A stretch of DNA of 64,000 nucleotides. Source: Holophagales bacterium. GTDB taxonomy: Bacteria > Acidobacteriota > Thermoanaerobaculia > UBA5066. Below are positions 35,287 to 45,661 of this stretch, in pieces; positions within the stretch are counted from its first letter, which is position 1, and every line of letters begins with the position of its first letter. The DNA lies in the NCBI GenBank assembly GCA_016714815.1, contig JADKBZ010000001.1:186001-250000 (forward strand), given 5' to 3'. A program made the translations under genes and the position numbers. The notes under the pieces are model-generated. The model did not search any database and was not told where the DNA came from. It saw only the letters and a list, made by a program, of their open reading frames with translations.

Positions 35287-36231
35287 ATGACCGTCGACCT
35301 CTCCGTCCACCTCGGCCGCCTCCAGCTGAAGAACCCCATCGCGACCGCGTCGGGAACGTTCGGGTACGGACTCGAGTTCGCCGGGTTCGTCGACCTCGGT
35401 TCCCTCGGGGCGATCTCGGTGAAGGGTCTTTCGGCGCGCCCCTGCCTCGGGAACCCGCCGCCGCGGATCTGCGAGACCGACGCCGGGATGCTCAACGCGA
35501 TCGGCCTCCAGAACGTCGGCATCGAGGAGTTCCTCTCCGAGAAGCTCCCGAAGCTGCACGAGAAGGGGGCCACGGTCCTCGCGAACGTCTGGGGAGACAC
35601 CGAGGCGGAGTACCGCGCCGTCGTCGAGCGGATCGGCGACGACCCGCGCGTCGCCGCCGTCGAGCTGAACGTCTCCTGCCCGAACGTCGTGAAGGGGGGG
35701 ATGGTCTTCGGGAACGACCCGGCCGCCCTCCACGCGCTCGTGGCCGCCGTCCGCCCCGCGACGCGTCTCCCGCTCGTGGTGAAGCTCTCGCCGAACGTCA
35801 CCGACATCGTGACGGCGGCCAAGGCGGCCGTCGACGGCGGGGCGGACGTTCTCTCGCTCATCAACACCCTCGTCGGCCTCTCGATCGACGTCGAGACGCG
35901 CGAACCGAAGATCGGCTTCACGACCGGCGGGCTTTCGGGCCCCGCTATCCGCCCCGTCGCCCTCCGGATGGTCTGGGAGGTGCGCAAGGCGCTGCCGGGT
36001 GTCCCGATCTTCGGGATCGGCGGCATCGAGACCGTCGAGCACGTCCTCGAGTTCCTGATCGCCGGGGCGAACGCCGTCCAGATCGGCACCGCCAGCTTCC
36101 GCGACCCGGGCGTCTCCGGGCGTCTCGTCCGCGAGCTCGCGGACTGGTGCGACCGGCACGGCGTGGCGCGCGTCGCCGACCTGAGCGGAACGCTCAAGAC
36201 CCGGCCGCGCCCGGAGAAGACCTATGTCTGA
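35287..36231 (+). CDS. pyrD: Dihydroorotate dehydrogenase, catalytic subunit (class 1B)
   Basis: 314 residues with a TIM-barrel FMN enzyme signature: GTFGYGLEF near the start, the substrate-binding NAIGLQN, the catalytic-loop segment ELNVSCPN (Cys as base, class 1B), and the FMN phosphate site IFGIGGIET...GANAVQIGTA. The ATG at 35287 is preceded by GGGAAGG at 6-nt spacing; the longer in-frame reading covers only the poly-G tract. It oxidises dihydroorotate to orotate together with PyrK. Its stop overlaps the pyrF start by eight bases. Confidence 0.96.
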   Translation: MTVDLSVHLGRLQLKNPIATASGTFGYGLEFAGFVDLGSLGAISVKGLSARPCLGNPPPRICETDAGMLNAIGLQNVGIEEFLSEKLPKLHEKGATVLANVWGDTEAEYRAVVERIGDDPRVAAVELNVSCPNVVKGGMVFGNDPAALHALVAAVRPATRLPLVVKLSPNVTDIVTAAKAAVDGGADVLSLINTLVGLSIDVETREPKIGFTTGGLSGPAIRPVALRMVWEVRKALPGVPIFGIGGIETVEHVLEFLIAGANAVQIGTASFRDPGVSGRLVRELADWCDRHGVARVADLSGTLKTRPRPEKTYV

Positions 36232-36949
36232 CGGCCGGAAACGGATCGCGGTCGCCCTCGACGCCTCGGAGAGGGAACGGATCCTCCAGCTCGCGCACCT
36301 CGTCGGCCCCGAAGCGGGCCTCCTCAAGATCGGGCTCGAGGCGTTCTGCTCCCACGGCCCCGCCCTCGTCACCGAGGTGGCCGCGCTCGCTCCCGTCTTT
36401 CTCGATCTCAAGCTCCACGACATCCCGAACACGGTCGGAGGTGCGGCCGCCGCGGCCGCGCGGACGGGGGCCTCGATCCTGAACGTCCACGCCGGCGGGG
36501 GGCGCGAGATGATGCACGTCGCCGGGGAGAGGGCGCGGGAGGCCGCCGTCGCGGCCGGTCTGCCCGTCCCGAAGGTAATCGCCGTGACGATCCTGACGTC
36601 GCTCGACGCCGCGGCCCTCGCCGACGTCGGCATCGAGGGCTCCCCCCGGACGGCGGCGCTGCGCCTCGCCGTCCTGGCGAAGGAGTCGGGCCTGGACGGC
36701 GTCGTCTGCTCGCCAGAGGAGATCGTCGCGATCCGCGCGGCCTGCGGGCCGGGTTTCCTTCTCGTCGTCCCCGGGATCCGGCCGGCGGGAAGCGCGGCCG
36801 CGGACCAGAAGCGAATCGCCACGCCCGGCTCCGCGGCGAGGGCGGGGGCCGACTTTCTCGTGATCGGGCGGCCGATCACGGGCGCGTCCGACCCGGTTGC
36901 GGCCGCGCGGGAGATCGCGCGGGAGATCGAGGCCGGGCTCTCCGGCTGA
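36224..36949 (+). CDS. pyrF: Orotidine 5'-phosphate decarboxylase
   Basis: 241 residues. The catalytic charged network is DLKLHDIPNTV, containing the Asp-Lys-Asp array that decarboxylates OMP to UMP. The phosphate-binding end is LLVVPGIRPAG and DFLVIGRPITGA. It overlaps pyrD, completing a pyrK-pyrD-pyrF operon for the last steps of UMP synthesis. Confidence 0.96.
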   Translation: MSDGRKRIAVALDASERERILQLAHLVGPEAGLLKIGLEAFCSHGPALVTEVAALAPVFLDLKLHDIPNTVGGAAAAAARTGASILNVHAGGGREMMHVAGERAREAAVAAGLPVPKVIAVTILTSLDAAALADVGIEGSPRTAALRLAVLAKESGLDGVVCSPEEIVAIRAACGPGFLLVVPGIRPAGSAAADQKRIATPGSAARAGADFLVIGRPITGASDPVAAAREIAREIEAGLSG

Positions 36950-36971
36950 GAGCCTCCGGGAGCGAGCCGGT

Positions 36972-37373
36972 CTACTCGACCCGGATCTTCGTGTAGCGGG
37001 CCGCCTTCTGGCGCGCCTCGGCCGTCCGCTCGAGGAAGGCGATCTCCTCGTCGAGGAAGTCGCGCAGGGCGCGGAGGAGCTCGACCCCCGACGTGGTCGC
37101 CCGCTGGGCGGACTCGGAGTGCCCCCGCCGCGCGAGCTCGAAGGCGAAGCGGGCCACGAGGTCCCCGACGGGCTTCAGGAGACAGCCGTCCTTGCCGCAC
37201 GGGATCCCGGCGAAGGCGGACGCGAAGCCGGCGTCGTGGCGGCTCTCGTCCCGGTCGGCCGGCTGGCCCTTCGGGCCTTCCGGCGGCTCCGGGGTCGGGT
37301 CGAACCCGGGTCCGAAGTCGTCTTCGAGGCCGTCCGGCTCGATCCGGGGCGCCTTCGCCCGGCGCTCAGCCAC
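36972..37373 (-). CDS. Small protein of unknown function coupled to an ArsA-like ATPase
   Basis: 133 residues. The first 50 are acidic and Pro-rich. A Cys pair (GIPCGKDGCLLKP) sits near residue 60, and the C-terminal 70 residues are helical (LLRALRDFLDEEIAFLERTA). Its start lies eight bases inside the end of the ATPase gene, so the two are coupled. The Cys pair could bind a metal or act in redox. I do not recognise the family. Confidence 0.6.
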   Translation of the reverse strand: MAERRAKAPRIEPDGLEDDFGPGFDPTPEPPEGPKGQPADRDESRHDAGFASAFAGIPCGKDGCLLKPVGDLVARFAFELARRGHSESAQRATTSGVELLRALRDFLDEEIAFLERTAEARQKAARYTKIRVE

Positions 37374-38571
37374 TCTCGGCCTCCTCGCGCTCCCGCTCGA
37401 AGCGGACCGTCAGCCGCCCGGCCTCCACCCTGGCCTTCGTCGGGGCGTGCCCGGACAGCGTCCGGGGAATGGGGATGTGGTGCCGGAAGTTCCCGAGGGT
37501 GACGATCAGGTCGCCCGAGGCGACCGCCAGCTCGACGTCCTCGCGCTCGGCGAAGGGGAGCTCGAGCGTCAGGAGGTAGTGCCCGGCCTTCTTCTGATAG
37601 CTGTACGGAGCGGTGGTCCGGAACGAGGCGGCCGGGTCGATCCCCGCGAAGAGGCCGTCGCCGAGCCTCGCGAGGTCGGCCAGACCGACGACCTGGTCGT
37701 CCTTCAGCGGGACGGTCCAGATCGGCACCGGGTCGAAGTAGCGTTTCGCTTCCGCCAGGAAGAGCTCCTGCGTCTTCCGCCACTTGTCGAAGAAGGGGTC
37801 CTCGAGCGCGCCCGGAAGGAGCCGGTTCACGATGACGGCGTCGACCGTGAAGCCGTAGAGGCCGAAGTACATGAACGCGCGCTGGGTCTCGCGCAGGACG
37901 ATCTTCTCGGCGTTCGTCACGAGCCGCACGGTCGTGATCTGCGGGTCTTTCAGGAGGGCGTCGACGCCGTCCAGCTTGTCGGCCAGCGCCTGGACGTTGT
38001 CGAAGTAGCGCTCCGGCGGCAGAGGGACGCCGGTCATCTTCTCCGCCACCGGGCGGGCGACCTTCAGGAACGACCGCTCGATCCGGAAGAGCTTCTTCAT
38101 GTACCAGTCGAGCGTCGGCGGGAGGGAGACGAAGCGGAGCGACTCTCCCGTCGGCGCGCAGTCGAGGATCAGGACGTCGTAGGCGTTCTCTTTCGCGTAC
38201 CGGTTGACGTAGAGGAGCGCCGAGACCTCCTCCATCCCCGGGAAGATGGCGAGCTCCTCCGCCAGGACCTCCTCGACCCCCGTGACGGCGAGGAGGGTCG
38301 AGATGTAGCCGGAGATGTCCTTCCAGTGGCGCCCGATCTCCTCGGTGACGTCGACCTCCTGGATCCAGAGGTTCGCGGCGACGGCGACCGGGACGCCGCA
38401 CCGCTTTCCCGCGAGGTGGCCGTCGAGGTCGAAGGCGTCGGCGAGGGAGTGGGCCGCGTCGACCGACATGACGAGCGTCCTCAGCCCGCGGGCGGCGAGG
38501 GTCAGCCCCGTCGCGGCGGCGACGGTCGTCTTTCCGACCCCGCCCTTTCCCGTGTAGAGGAGAATTCTCAT
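37366..38571 (-). CDS. ArsA/Get3-like ATPase with a C-terminal HSP20-like domain
   Basis: 401 residues. Residues 1-300 form one deviant-Walker ATPase domain: P-loop GKGGVGKTT (8-16), switch I MSVDAAHSLADAF and switch II DCAPTGESLRF. Residues 315-395 are beta-rich, of alpha-crystallin type (YLLTLELPFAERED), as in the ArsA_HSP20 family. No arsB, arsC or arsR lies nearby and the usual arsenite-binding cysteines are not apparent, so a membrane-protein targeting or chaperone role is more likely than arsenite export. A TAAGAT box lies 15 bases before the ATG. Confidence 0.88.
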   Translation of the reverse strand: MRILLYTGKGGVGKTTVAAATGLTLAARGLRTLVMSVDAAHSLADAFDLDGHLAGKRCGVPVAVAANLWIQEVDVTEEIGRHWKDISGYISTLLAVTGVEEVLAEELAIFPGMEEVSALLYVNRYAKENAYDVLILDCAPTGESLRFVSLPPTLDWYMKKLFRIERSFLKVARPVAEKMTGVPLPPERYFDNVQALADKLDGVDALLKDPQITTVRLVTNAEKIVLRETQRAFMYFGLYGFTVDAVIVNRLLPGALEDPFFDKWRKTQELFLAEAKRYFDPVPIWTVPLKDDQVVGLADLARLGDGLFAGIDPAASFRTTAPYSYQKKAGHYLLTLELPFAEREDVELAVASGDLIVTLGNFRHHIPIPRTLSGHAPTKARVEAGRLTVRFEREREEAESG

Positions 38572-38671
38572 CGGTAAAAGAGCGCCATCTTAGCGTGCGG
38601 GCGCGCCGGCCCCCGGGGAAGGACGCGGAACACGGCCTCCCCCGCGCAGGAGCGCGGAGAGCCGGAACATC

Positions 38672-39088
38672 TCAATAGCCGCGAAGGCGGCCCCGGTCTT
38701 CCCGCTCCCGTCGCGAGAGCTTTCCGGCGCTGGCGTCGCGCTTCGGCGCCAGGAGGCGCTCGAGCCGCCGCGCCTCGACCTGCTCGGGAGTCAGCTCGGG
38801 GGTCGTGTCCTCGTAGAGCGTCCGGGCCTGGGCCTTCGGAACGTGGTGCTCGGCGACCGCCTTGACGACGAGGGTTCGCCGCCGGCCCGGAACGGTGACC
38901 TGGAGCGTGTCTCCCGGTTTCACGACCCGGTGCGGCTTCGCCGCCGAGCCGTTGAGGTCGACCTTCCCCCCTTCGCAGGCGTCCTTCGCCTGCGTGCGGG
39001 TCGGGTAGATGCAGGCGACGTCGAGGAACACGTCGAGACGGACGCCCCCGGCGTCCGTCTCCTCCTCGCGCGTCTTCTCGCGCTTCAT
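38672..39088 (-). CDS. S4 domain RNA-binding protein (Hsp15-like)
   Basis: 138 residues. The S4 fold occupies about residues 16-80 (VRLDVFLDVACIYPTRTQAK, GGKVDLNG, KPGDTLQV). The C-terminal half is basic and helical. Proteins of this kind bind ribosomal RNA; Hsp15 rescues stalled 50S subunits. The ATG at 39088 is chosen because the fold begins soon after; upstream in-frame codons overlap the next gene. It is the last gene of the lepA-lepB run. Confidence 0.82.
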   Translation of the reverse strand: MKREKTREEETDAGGVRLDVFLDVACIYPTRTQAKDACEGGKVDLNGSAAKPHRVVKPGDTLQVTVPGRRRTLVVKAVAEHHVPKAQARTLYEDTTPELTPEQVEARRLERLLAPKRDASAGKLSRREREDRGRLRGY

Positions 39089-39110
39089 CCGCGCCGGAGC
39101 CCCCGGGGCA

Positions 39111-39473
39111 TCAGAACACTGGTTTCTGGACGGTCTTGTCGAAGCCGTAGGTGTACTGGTAGCCGAGGACCGAGACCTTCTGGATGTACTTCGCCTCGAC
39201 GATGACGTCGTTCCCGTGCCGCCTGATCTTGATGTCCTGGAGCAGGAGCGGCGTTCCGGCCTCCTGCGCGATGACGAAGATCTCGTACTGGATCTTCTCG
39301 AGCGCCTTGACGCCGGCAAAGTTCGCCTGCTCGGTCATCGCGTCGAGGACCTTGTTCCCGGCGATGTGCAGCGGTACGACCTTGAAGAGCGCGATTCCCA
39401 CGAGGATGACGACGGCGATCCCGAAGATCGTCCCGAAAGCGCCTTCGCCACGGACCCGGTTCCGAACGGTCAT
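39111..39473 (-). CDS. DUF4845-like single-pass membrane protein
   Basis: 120 residues with one membrane segment (about 13-31, GTIFGIAVVILVGIALFKVV) and an extracytoplasmic alpha/beta domain. Size, the 'F.ivpLhi.N..v' pattern after the membrane segment and position beside lepB match the DUF4845 family. Function unknown. It sits 33 bases downstream of lepB. Confidence 0.65.
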   Translation of the reverse strand: MTVRNRVRGEGAFGTIFGIAVVILVGIALFKVVPLHIAGNKVLDAMTEQANFAGVKALEKIQYEIFVIAQEAGTPLLLQDIKIRRHGNDVIVEAKYIQKVSVLGYQYTYGFDKTVQKPVF

Positions 39474-39506
39474 TTTCAGCCTCCTGCTTCCTTCAGCCCG
39501 GCCGGT

Positions 39507-40244
39507 CTAGCGGACGACATGCAGCGTACGCTCCCAGCGGGTCCTCGACAAAAAGTGTATCGCGCCGTCGAGAGCCCGGCGCACGACGGCTCCCCGGCCC
39601 GCGAACGTTTCCGGCGGTGGCCGGACCGACCAGTAGACGAAGAGCGCCCGCCCCCGGACCAGGCGCCTCGCGACGGGGCCCCAGACCCGGGAATCCCTCG
39701 ACTCGTCCCGGTTGTCGCCGAGGGCGAAGAAGGTCCCGTCCGGCAGGAGCTGCGGCCCCAGCTCGTCGCGGCCGCGCAGGGAGGCGGGGACCGAGCTCCC
39801 CGTCAGGAGCGCCGGGTCCCGGTGAACGACGTAGGGCTCGTCTACCGGGACGCCGCCCACCCGGAGGCGCTTGGCACGGATCTCGACCGTCTCCCCGCCG
39901 AAGGCGACCGCCCTCTTGATGAAGTCGCGAAGAGGCTCCTCGGGCCCTCGGAAGACGACGACGTCGCCGCGGCGAATCTCCCGGCGCGGCAGGAGCGGCC
40001 CCCAGGGCAGCGTTCGGGGAGCCCAGGCGAGCTTGTCGACGACGACGTGGTCGCCGACGAGGAGGTTCTGCTCCATCGAGCCGCTCGGAATCTGGTACGC
40101 CTCGAAGAGGAACGCCTTGACGAAGAAGGCGAAGAGGACGGCGACGAGCATCGCCTCGACGTACTCCCGGAGCGACACCCGGCGTCGCCGGGACCGGGAA
40201 GACGGAAGAGCCGCGGCGCCGCCTTCGCCCTCTGCAGGTGCCAC
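39507..40244 (-). CDS. lepB: Signal peptidase I
   Basis: 245 residues. One N-terminal membrane helix (27-45) precedes the catalytic domain. The Ser nucleophile is in IPSGSMEQNLLVGD and the Lys base in RDFIKRAVAF; the closing box GDNRDESRDSR is also intact. It cleaves Sec signal peptides on the outer face of the inner membrane. The GTG start is 10 bases after the lepA stop. Confidence 0.95.
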   Translation of the reverse strand: MAPAEGEGGAAALPSSRSRRRRVSLREYVEAMLVAVLFAFFVKAFLFEAYQIPSGSMEQNLLVGDHVVVDKLAWAPRTLPWGPLLPRREIRRGDVVVFRGPEEPLRDFIKRAVAFGGETVEIRAKRLRVGGVPVDEPYVVHRDPALLTGSSVPASLRGRDELGPQLLPDGTFFALGDNRDESRDSRVWGPVARRLVRGRALFVYWSVRPPPETFAGRGAVVRRALDGAIHFLSRTRWERTLHVVR

Positions 40245-40254
40245 GGCCCGGCCC

Positions 40255-42054
<1,800 letters not shown>

Positions 42055-42060
42055 TTGCTG

Positions 42061-42091
42061 TCGGACGACGGGCGTCCGAACCCTCTATTCT
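42061..42091 (-). promoter_or_regulatory. lepA leader: inverted repeat and -10-like box
   Basis: TCGGACG (42061-42067) and CGTCCGA (42073-42079) form a perfect 7-bp stem beginning seven bases before the lepA start. TAGAAT (42086-42091, minus strand) could be the -10, giving a short leader that consists largely of the hairpin. Confidence 0.35.
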
Positions 42092-42173
42092 AGAGATGCC
42101 GACCTGGGGTCCGGGGGGCGCACAGCCCCCCGGCGAGCCGGCCGATCGGGGCGGCTCTCCGAGCGGCCAGGCC

Positions 42174-43229
42174 TCAGGCCCGGGAACGGGCCGTCGCCGT
42201 GAGCCCCTCGTGCGGCACCCCCGCCCGGTGGCGGAGGAGACCGGCGAAGGCGACCATCGCGGCGTTGTCCGCCGTGAGGGCCCGCGGGGCGAGGAGGACC
42301 TCGACCCCGCGGCGCACGCCCCAGGCGGCGAGCCTCTCGCGCAGAAGGGAGTTCGCCGCGACGCCTCCCGAAACGGTCAGGAGCGGGAAGGGGGCTGCCT
42401 CGAGCAGGCGCCCGAGGCGATCCTCGATCTGCGCGACCACGGCCTCCTGGAACGAGGCCAGCAGGTCGCAGAGCGCCGCGGGGGCGTCGTCCTCCTCGAG
42501 GACGGGTCCCCGGAGGGCGACCCCGGTGTTCGGCGAGAAGCCGAGCGCGGAGAGCCGGTCGCGGACGGCCGTCTTCAGCCCCGAGAAGGAGAGGTCGAGC
42601 GAGCCCCCCTTGAAGCGGGCCAGCGCGAACGGCTCGACGACCCGGCCGGTCCTGGCGAGGCGGTCGACGACCGGCCCTCCGGGGTAGCCGAGCCCCGCCA
42701 TCTTCGCCACCTTGTCGTAGGCCTCGCCGGCGGCGTCGTCCCGCGTCCGGGCGAGGAGGGAGATCCCCTCCGGGGCGAACGCGTAGACGTGCGAATGCCC
42801 TCCCGAGACGACGAGGGCCGCGAATTGGGACGGAAGCGCCCGCGCAGGGGCTCCGTCGAGGTCCAGGAACGGGGAGAGGGCGTGCCCCTCGATGTGGTGG
42901 CCCGGGACGAACGGGACGCCGAGGCCGAGGGCGATTCCCCGCGCCTCCGCGAGGCCGACGAGGAGCGCCCCGACGAGGCCGGGCCCCGCCGTCGCGACGA
43001 CGAGGCCCACGTCGCCGAGCCGCGCGCCGGCCCGCTCGAACGCCTCGTCCAGGAGCGGCGGGAGGTTCGTCAGGTGGGCCCGGGCCGCGATCTCCGGGAC
43101 GACCCCGCCGTAGCGGCGGTGCATGTCGATCTGCGAGGAGACGACGGACGAGACGAGGGCGCCGTCCTCCCGAAGGAGGGCGACGGAGGTCTCGTCGCAC
43201 GAGCTTTCGAGGCCGAGGACGAGGCTCAC
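42174..43229 (-). CDS. tsaD: tRNA N6-threonylcarbamoyladenosine transferase
   Basis: 351 residues. The ASKHA-fold enzyme opens LVLGLESSCDETS, carries the metal-binding HHIEGH and has later nucleotide motifs VSGGHSH and TVSGGVAANS. It transfers threonylcarbamoyl to A37 of ANN-reading tRNAs. The GTG start at 43229 overlaps the mtnA stop as GTGA. The longer open frame upstream is antisense-like within mtnA. Confidence 0.96.
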   Translation of the reverse strand: MSLVLGLESSCDETSVALLREDGALVSSVVSSQIDMHRRYGGVVPEIAARAHLTNLPPLLDEAFERAGARLGDVGLVVATAGPGLVGALLVGLAEARGIALGLGVPFVPGHHIEGHALSPFLDLDGAPARALPSQFAALVVSGGHSHVYAFAPEGISLLARTRDDAAGEAYDKVAKMAGLGYPGGPVVDRLARTGRVVEPFALARFKGGSLDLSFSGLKTAVRDRLSALGFSPNTGVALRGPVLEEDDAPAALCDLLASFQEAVVAQIEDRLGRLLEAAPFPLLTVSGGVAANSLLRERLAAWGVRRGVEVLLAPRALTADNAAMVAFAGLLRHRAGVPHEGLTATARSRA

Positions 43230-44329
43230 GGCAGGGCGAGGAGGCGCGCGAGCCCCCCGGCGTGCGGGGGAACCGAGACGCCGGCCTCCGTGACGATGGC
43301 GTCGACGAGCGCGGCCGGGGTGACGTCGAAGGCGGGATAGAGGGCCCCGACGCCGGCCGGGGCGACCGAGAACGGGTTCTCGCCCGACGGGTCGAGGAGG
43401 AGGACCTCGGCCCCGTCCCGCCACTCGATCGGGATCTTCGCCCCGGAGGAGCAGGCGGGGTCGAGCGTCGTCCGCGGGGCGGCCACGACGAACGGCACGC
43501 CGTGCGCCCGGCACGCGAGCGCGACGCCGTAGGTGCCGACCTTGTTCGCGACGTCCCCGTTCGCGGCGATCCGGTCGGCCCCGACGATCGCCGCCGAGAC
43601 CCGCCCCGACGCGATGATCGATGCCGCCGCCACGTCCGGAAGGATCGTCACGTCGATCCCGTCCTTCGCGAGCTCCCAGGCGGTCAGGCGCGCACCCTGC
43701 CAGAAGGGGCGCGTCTCGTCGGCGAAGACGGCCACCGGGCGCCCGGCGGCGAGCGCCCGGATCACTCCGAGCGCCGTCCCGACGCCGGCCGTCGCGAGGG
43801 CGCCGGCGTTGCAGTGGGTCAGGATCGTCACCGGGGCACCCGCCTCTCCTCCGAGACGCTCCACCAGCCACTGGGCGCCGTGGCGGCTCATCGCCTCGCA
43901 GGCGGCCCGGTCCTCAGCCTCGAAGCGCTCCGCCTCGGCCTCGAGGAGCGAGACACGGGAGAACAGCGCCTTTCCCGCCGAGTCGCGGAAGGCCGTCCGC
44001 ATCCGCTCGACGGCGACCACGAGGTTCACAGCGGTCGGCCGGGCCGCGGCAACGCGCGAGGCGGCGTCCGACCAGGCGGCCTCGATTCCTTCCTTCCCGG
44101 CGCTCTCCGCGAGCCGGCGCGCCTCGAGCGCCAGGCCCCACGCCGCGGCCACCCCGATGAGGGGCGCTCCCCGAACGGCGAGGCTCCGGATCGCTTCGAC
44201 CGCGTCGTCGGCCGAGAGGCAGTCGATCCACACCTCTTCGCGGGGAAGCCGGCGCTGGTCGAGGACGCGGAGGCGGCCGGGTGCGGCGGAAATGGGGACG
44301 ACCCGGGTTCCGAGGGGCGTGGTCTTCAC
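43226..44329 (-). CDS. mtnA: Methylthioribose-1-phosphate isomerase
   Basis: 367 residues of the eIF2B-alpha-like fold. Catalytic Cys in LTHCNAGALAT and Asp in IVGADRI; ANKVGTYGVAL is also typical. It converts methylthioribose-1-phosphate to the ribulose form in methionine salvage. The GTG at 44329 has TATAGT exactly six bases upstream and no Shine-Dalgarno, so I take it as a leaderless start. It is coupled to tsaD and divergent from pgk. Confidence 0.94.
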   Translation of the reverse strand: MKTTPLGTRVVPISAAPGRLRVLDQRRLPREEVWIDCLSADDAVEAIRSLAVRGAPLIGVAAAWGLALEARRLAESAGKEGIEAAWSDAASRVAAARPTAVNLVVAVERMRTAFRDSAGKALFSRVSLLEAEAERFEAEDRAACEAMSRHGAQWLVERLGGEAGAPVTILTHCNAGALATAGVGTALGVIRALAAGRPVAVFADETRPFWQGARLTAWELAKDGIDVTILPDVAAASIIASGRVSAAIVGADRIAANGDVANKVGTYGVALACRAHGVPFVVAAPRTTLDPACSSGAKIPIEWRDGAEVLLLDPSGENPFSVAPAGVGALYPAFDVTPAALVDAIVTEAGVSVPPHAGGLARLLALP

Positions 44330-44335
44330 GCGCCG

Positions 44336-44341
44336 ACTATA
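44336..44341 (-). promoter_or_regulatory. Candidate -10 box of a leaderless mtnA transcript
   Basis: TATAGT on the minus strand ends six bases before the GTG of mtnA, a near-consensus -10 placing the transcript start at the first codon. No good -35 is visible. The same bases read TATAGAAT on the plus strand and could also serve pgk. Confidence 0.45.
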
Positions 44342-44414
44342 GAATCGTTCTTCGCCACGAGGTGCCGGTCCGTCCCGGTTCCACCCCAACACGACGGACC
44401 CGAGGAGTCTTCCG

Positions 44415-45605
44415 ATGGCCACTCTTCCCCGCAGCATCCGAGACCTCACGCTCTCCGGCCGCCGCGTCTTCCTCCGCGTCGACTTCAACGTCCCGATCAA
44501 GGACGGCGTCGTCAAGGACGACACGCGGATCACGGAGGCCCTGCCGACGATCCGGCTCGCCCGCGAGAAGGGGGCGAGGCTCATCCTCGCCTCGCACCTG
44601 GGCAAGGCGAAAGGGACGCCCGACCCGAAGTACTCGCTCGCCCCGGTGGCGAAGAAGCTCGAGGAGCTTCTCGGAGCCCCGGTCGCCTTCTCCGCCGACT
44701 GCATCGGCGAGGTCGCCGAGACCGCCGCGAAGGCCCTCGTCGACGGAGGAGTCCTCCTCCTCGAGAACACGCGCTTCCACGCGGGGGAGGAGGGGAACGA
44801 CCCCGCCTTCGCCAAGAGCCTCGCCTCGCTCGCCGAGGTCTACGTGAACGACGCCTTCGGCACGGCGCACCGCGCGCACGCCTCGACCGCGGGAATGGCC
44901 GCCGACTTCGCTCCGGACGCCCGGGGCGTCGGACTTCTCATGGAGAAGGAGCTGACGGCGCTCGACAAGGTCGTCGACTCGATCGACCGGCCCTTCGTCG
45001 GAATCCTCGGCGGCGCCAAGATCCTCGGGAAGATCGCCGCGCTGGAGGCCCTCGTCGAACGGGCCGACACGCTCCTGGTCGGCGGCGGGATGGCGAACCA
45101 CTTCGTCGTCGCCCTCGGCCTCGGCATCGGGAAGTCGCTGCTGGAACCCGAAGGCGTTCCGATCGCCAGGAAGGTGATCGACCGCTGCAAGGAGCGGGGC
45201 GTGAACCTCGTTCTCCCGTCCGACTTCCTCGTCGCCCCGTCGCTGGCGGACGCCGCGAAGGCCCACGTCGTCGCGATGAACGAGATTCCGGCGAACGAGG
45301 CGGCCTTCGACATCGGCCCGAAGACGCTCGAGATGTTCGCGAGGATGACGAAGGGGGCGAAGACGATCTTCTGGAACGGCCCGATGGGGGTCTTCGAGAC
45401 GAAACCGTTCGACGCCGGGACGCGCGGGGTCGCCCAGCTCATGGCCGATTCGGGCGCCTTCACCGTCGTCGGCGGCGGCGAGAGCGTCGAGGCGATCAAC
45501 GAGGCCGGGCTCGGCCCGAAGATCTCCCACGTCTCCACCGGCGGGGGCGCATCGCTCGACCTCATCAGCGGAAAGAAGCTGCCGGGCGTCGAAGTCCTCC
45601 TCTAG
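44415..45605 (+). CDS. pgk: Phosphoglycerate kinase
   Basis: 396 residues. The N-domain has RVFLRVDFNVPIKDG and LILASHLGKAKG; the hinge and nucleotide domain show ILGGAKI, FWNGPMGVFE and the closing VVGGGESVEAI...STGGGASL. It makes ATP from 1,3-bisphosphoglycerate. GAGGAG precedes the ATG by seven bases. tpiA follows after 56 bases and secG after that, a common glycolytic arrangement. Confidence 0.97.
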   Translation: MATLPRSIRDLTLSGRRVFLRVDFNVPIKDGVVKDDTRITEALPTIRLAREKGARLILASHLGKAKGTPDPKYSLAPVAKKLEELLGAPVAFSADCIGEVAETAAKALVDGGVLLLENTRFHAGEEGNDPAFAKSLASLAEVYVNDAFGTAHRAHASTAGMAADFAPDARGVGLLMEKELTALDKVVDSIDRPFVGILGGAKILGKIAALEALVERADTLLVGGGMANHFVVALGLGIGKSLLEPEGVPIARKVIDRCKERGVNLVLPSDFLVAPSLADAAKAHVVAMNEIPANEAAFDIGPKTLEMFARMTKGAKTIFWNGPMGVFETKPFDAGTRGVAQLMADSGAFTVVGGGESVEAINEAGLGPKISHVSTGGGASLDLISGKKLPGVEVLL

Positions 45606-45661
45606 CCGCTCTCCGCCGAAAGACCCCGGAGCCGCATCGGCCCCGTCAAGAAAGGCCCCCG

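Noticed and set aside
37366..38571. Arsenite efflux ATPase for the ArsA-like gene
   Set aside because: No arsB, arsC or arsR nearby, one ATPase domain only, and an HSP20-like C-terminus instead of the usual arsenite site.
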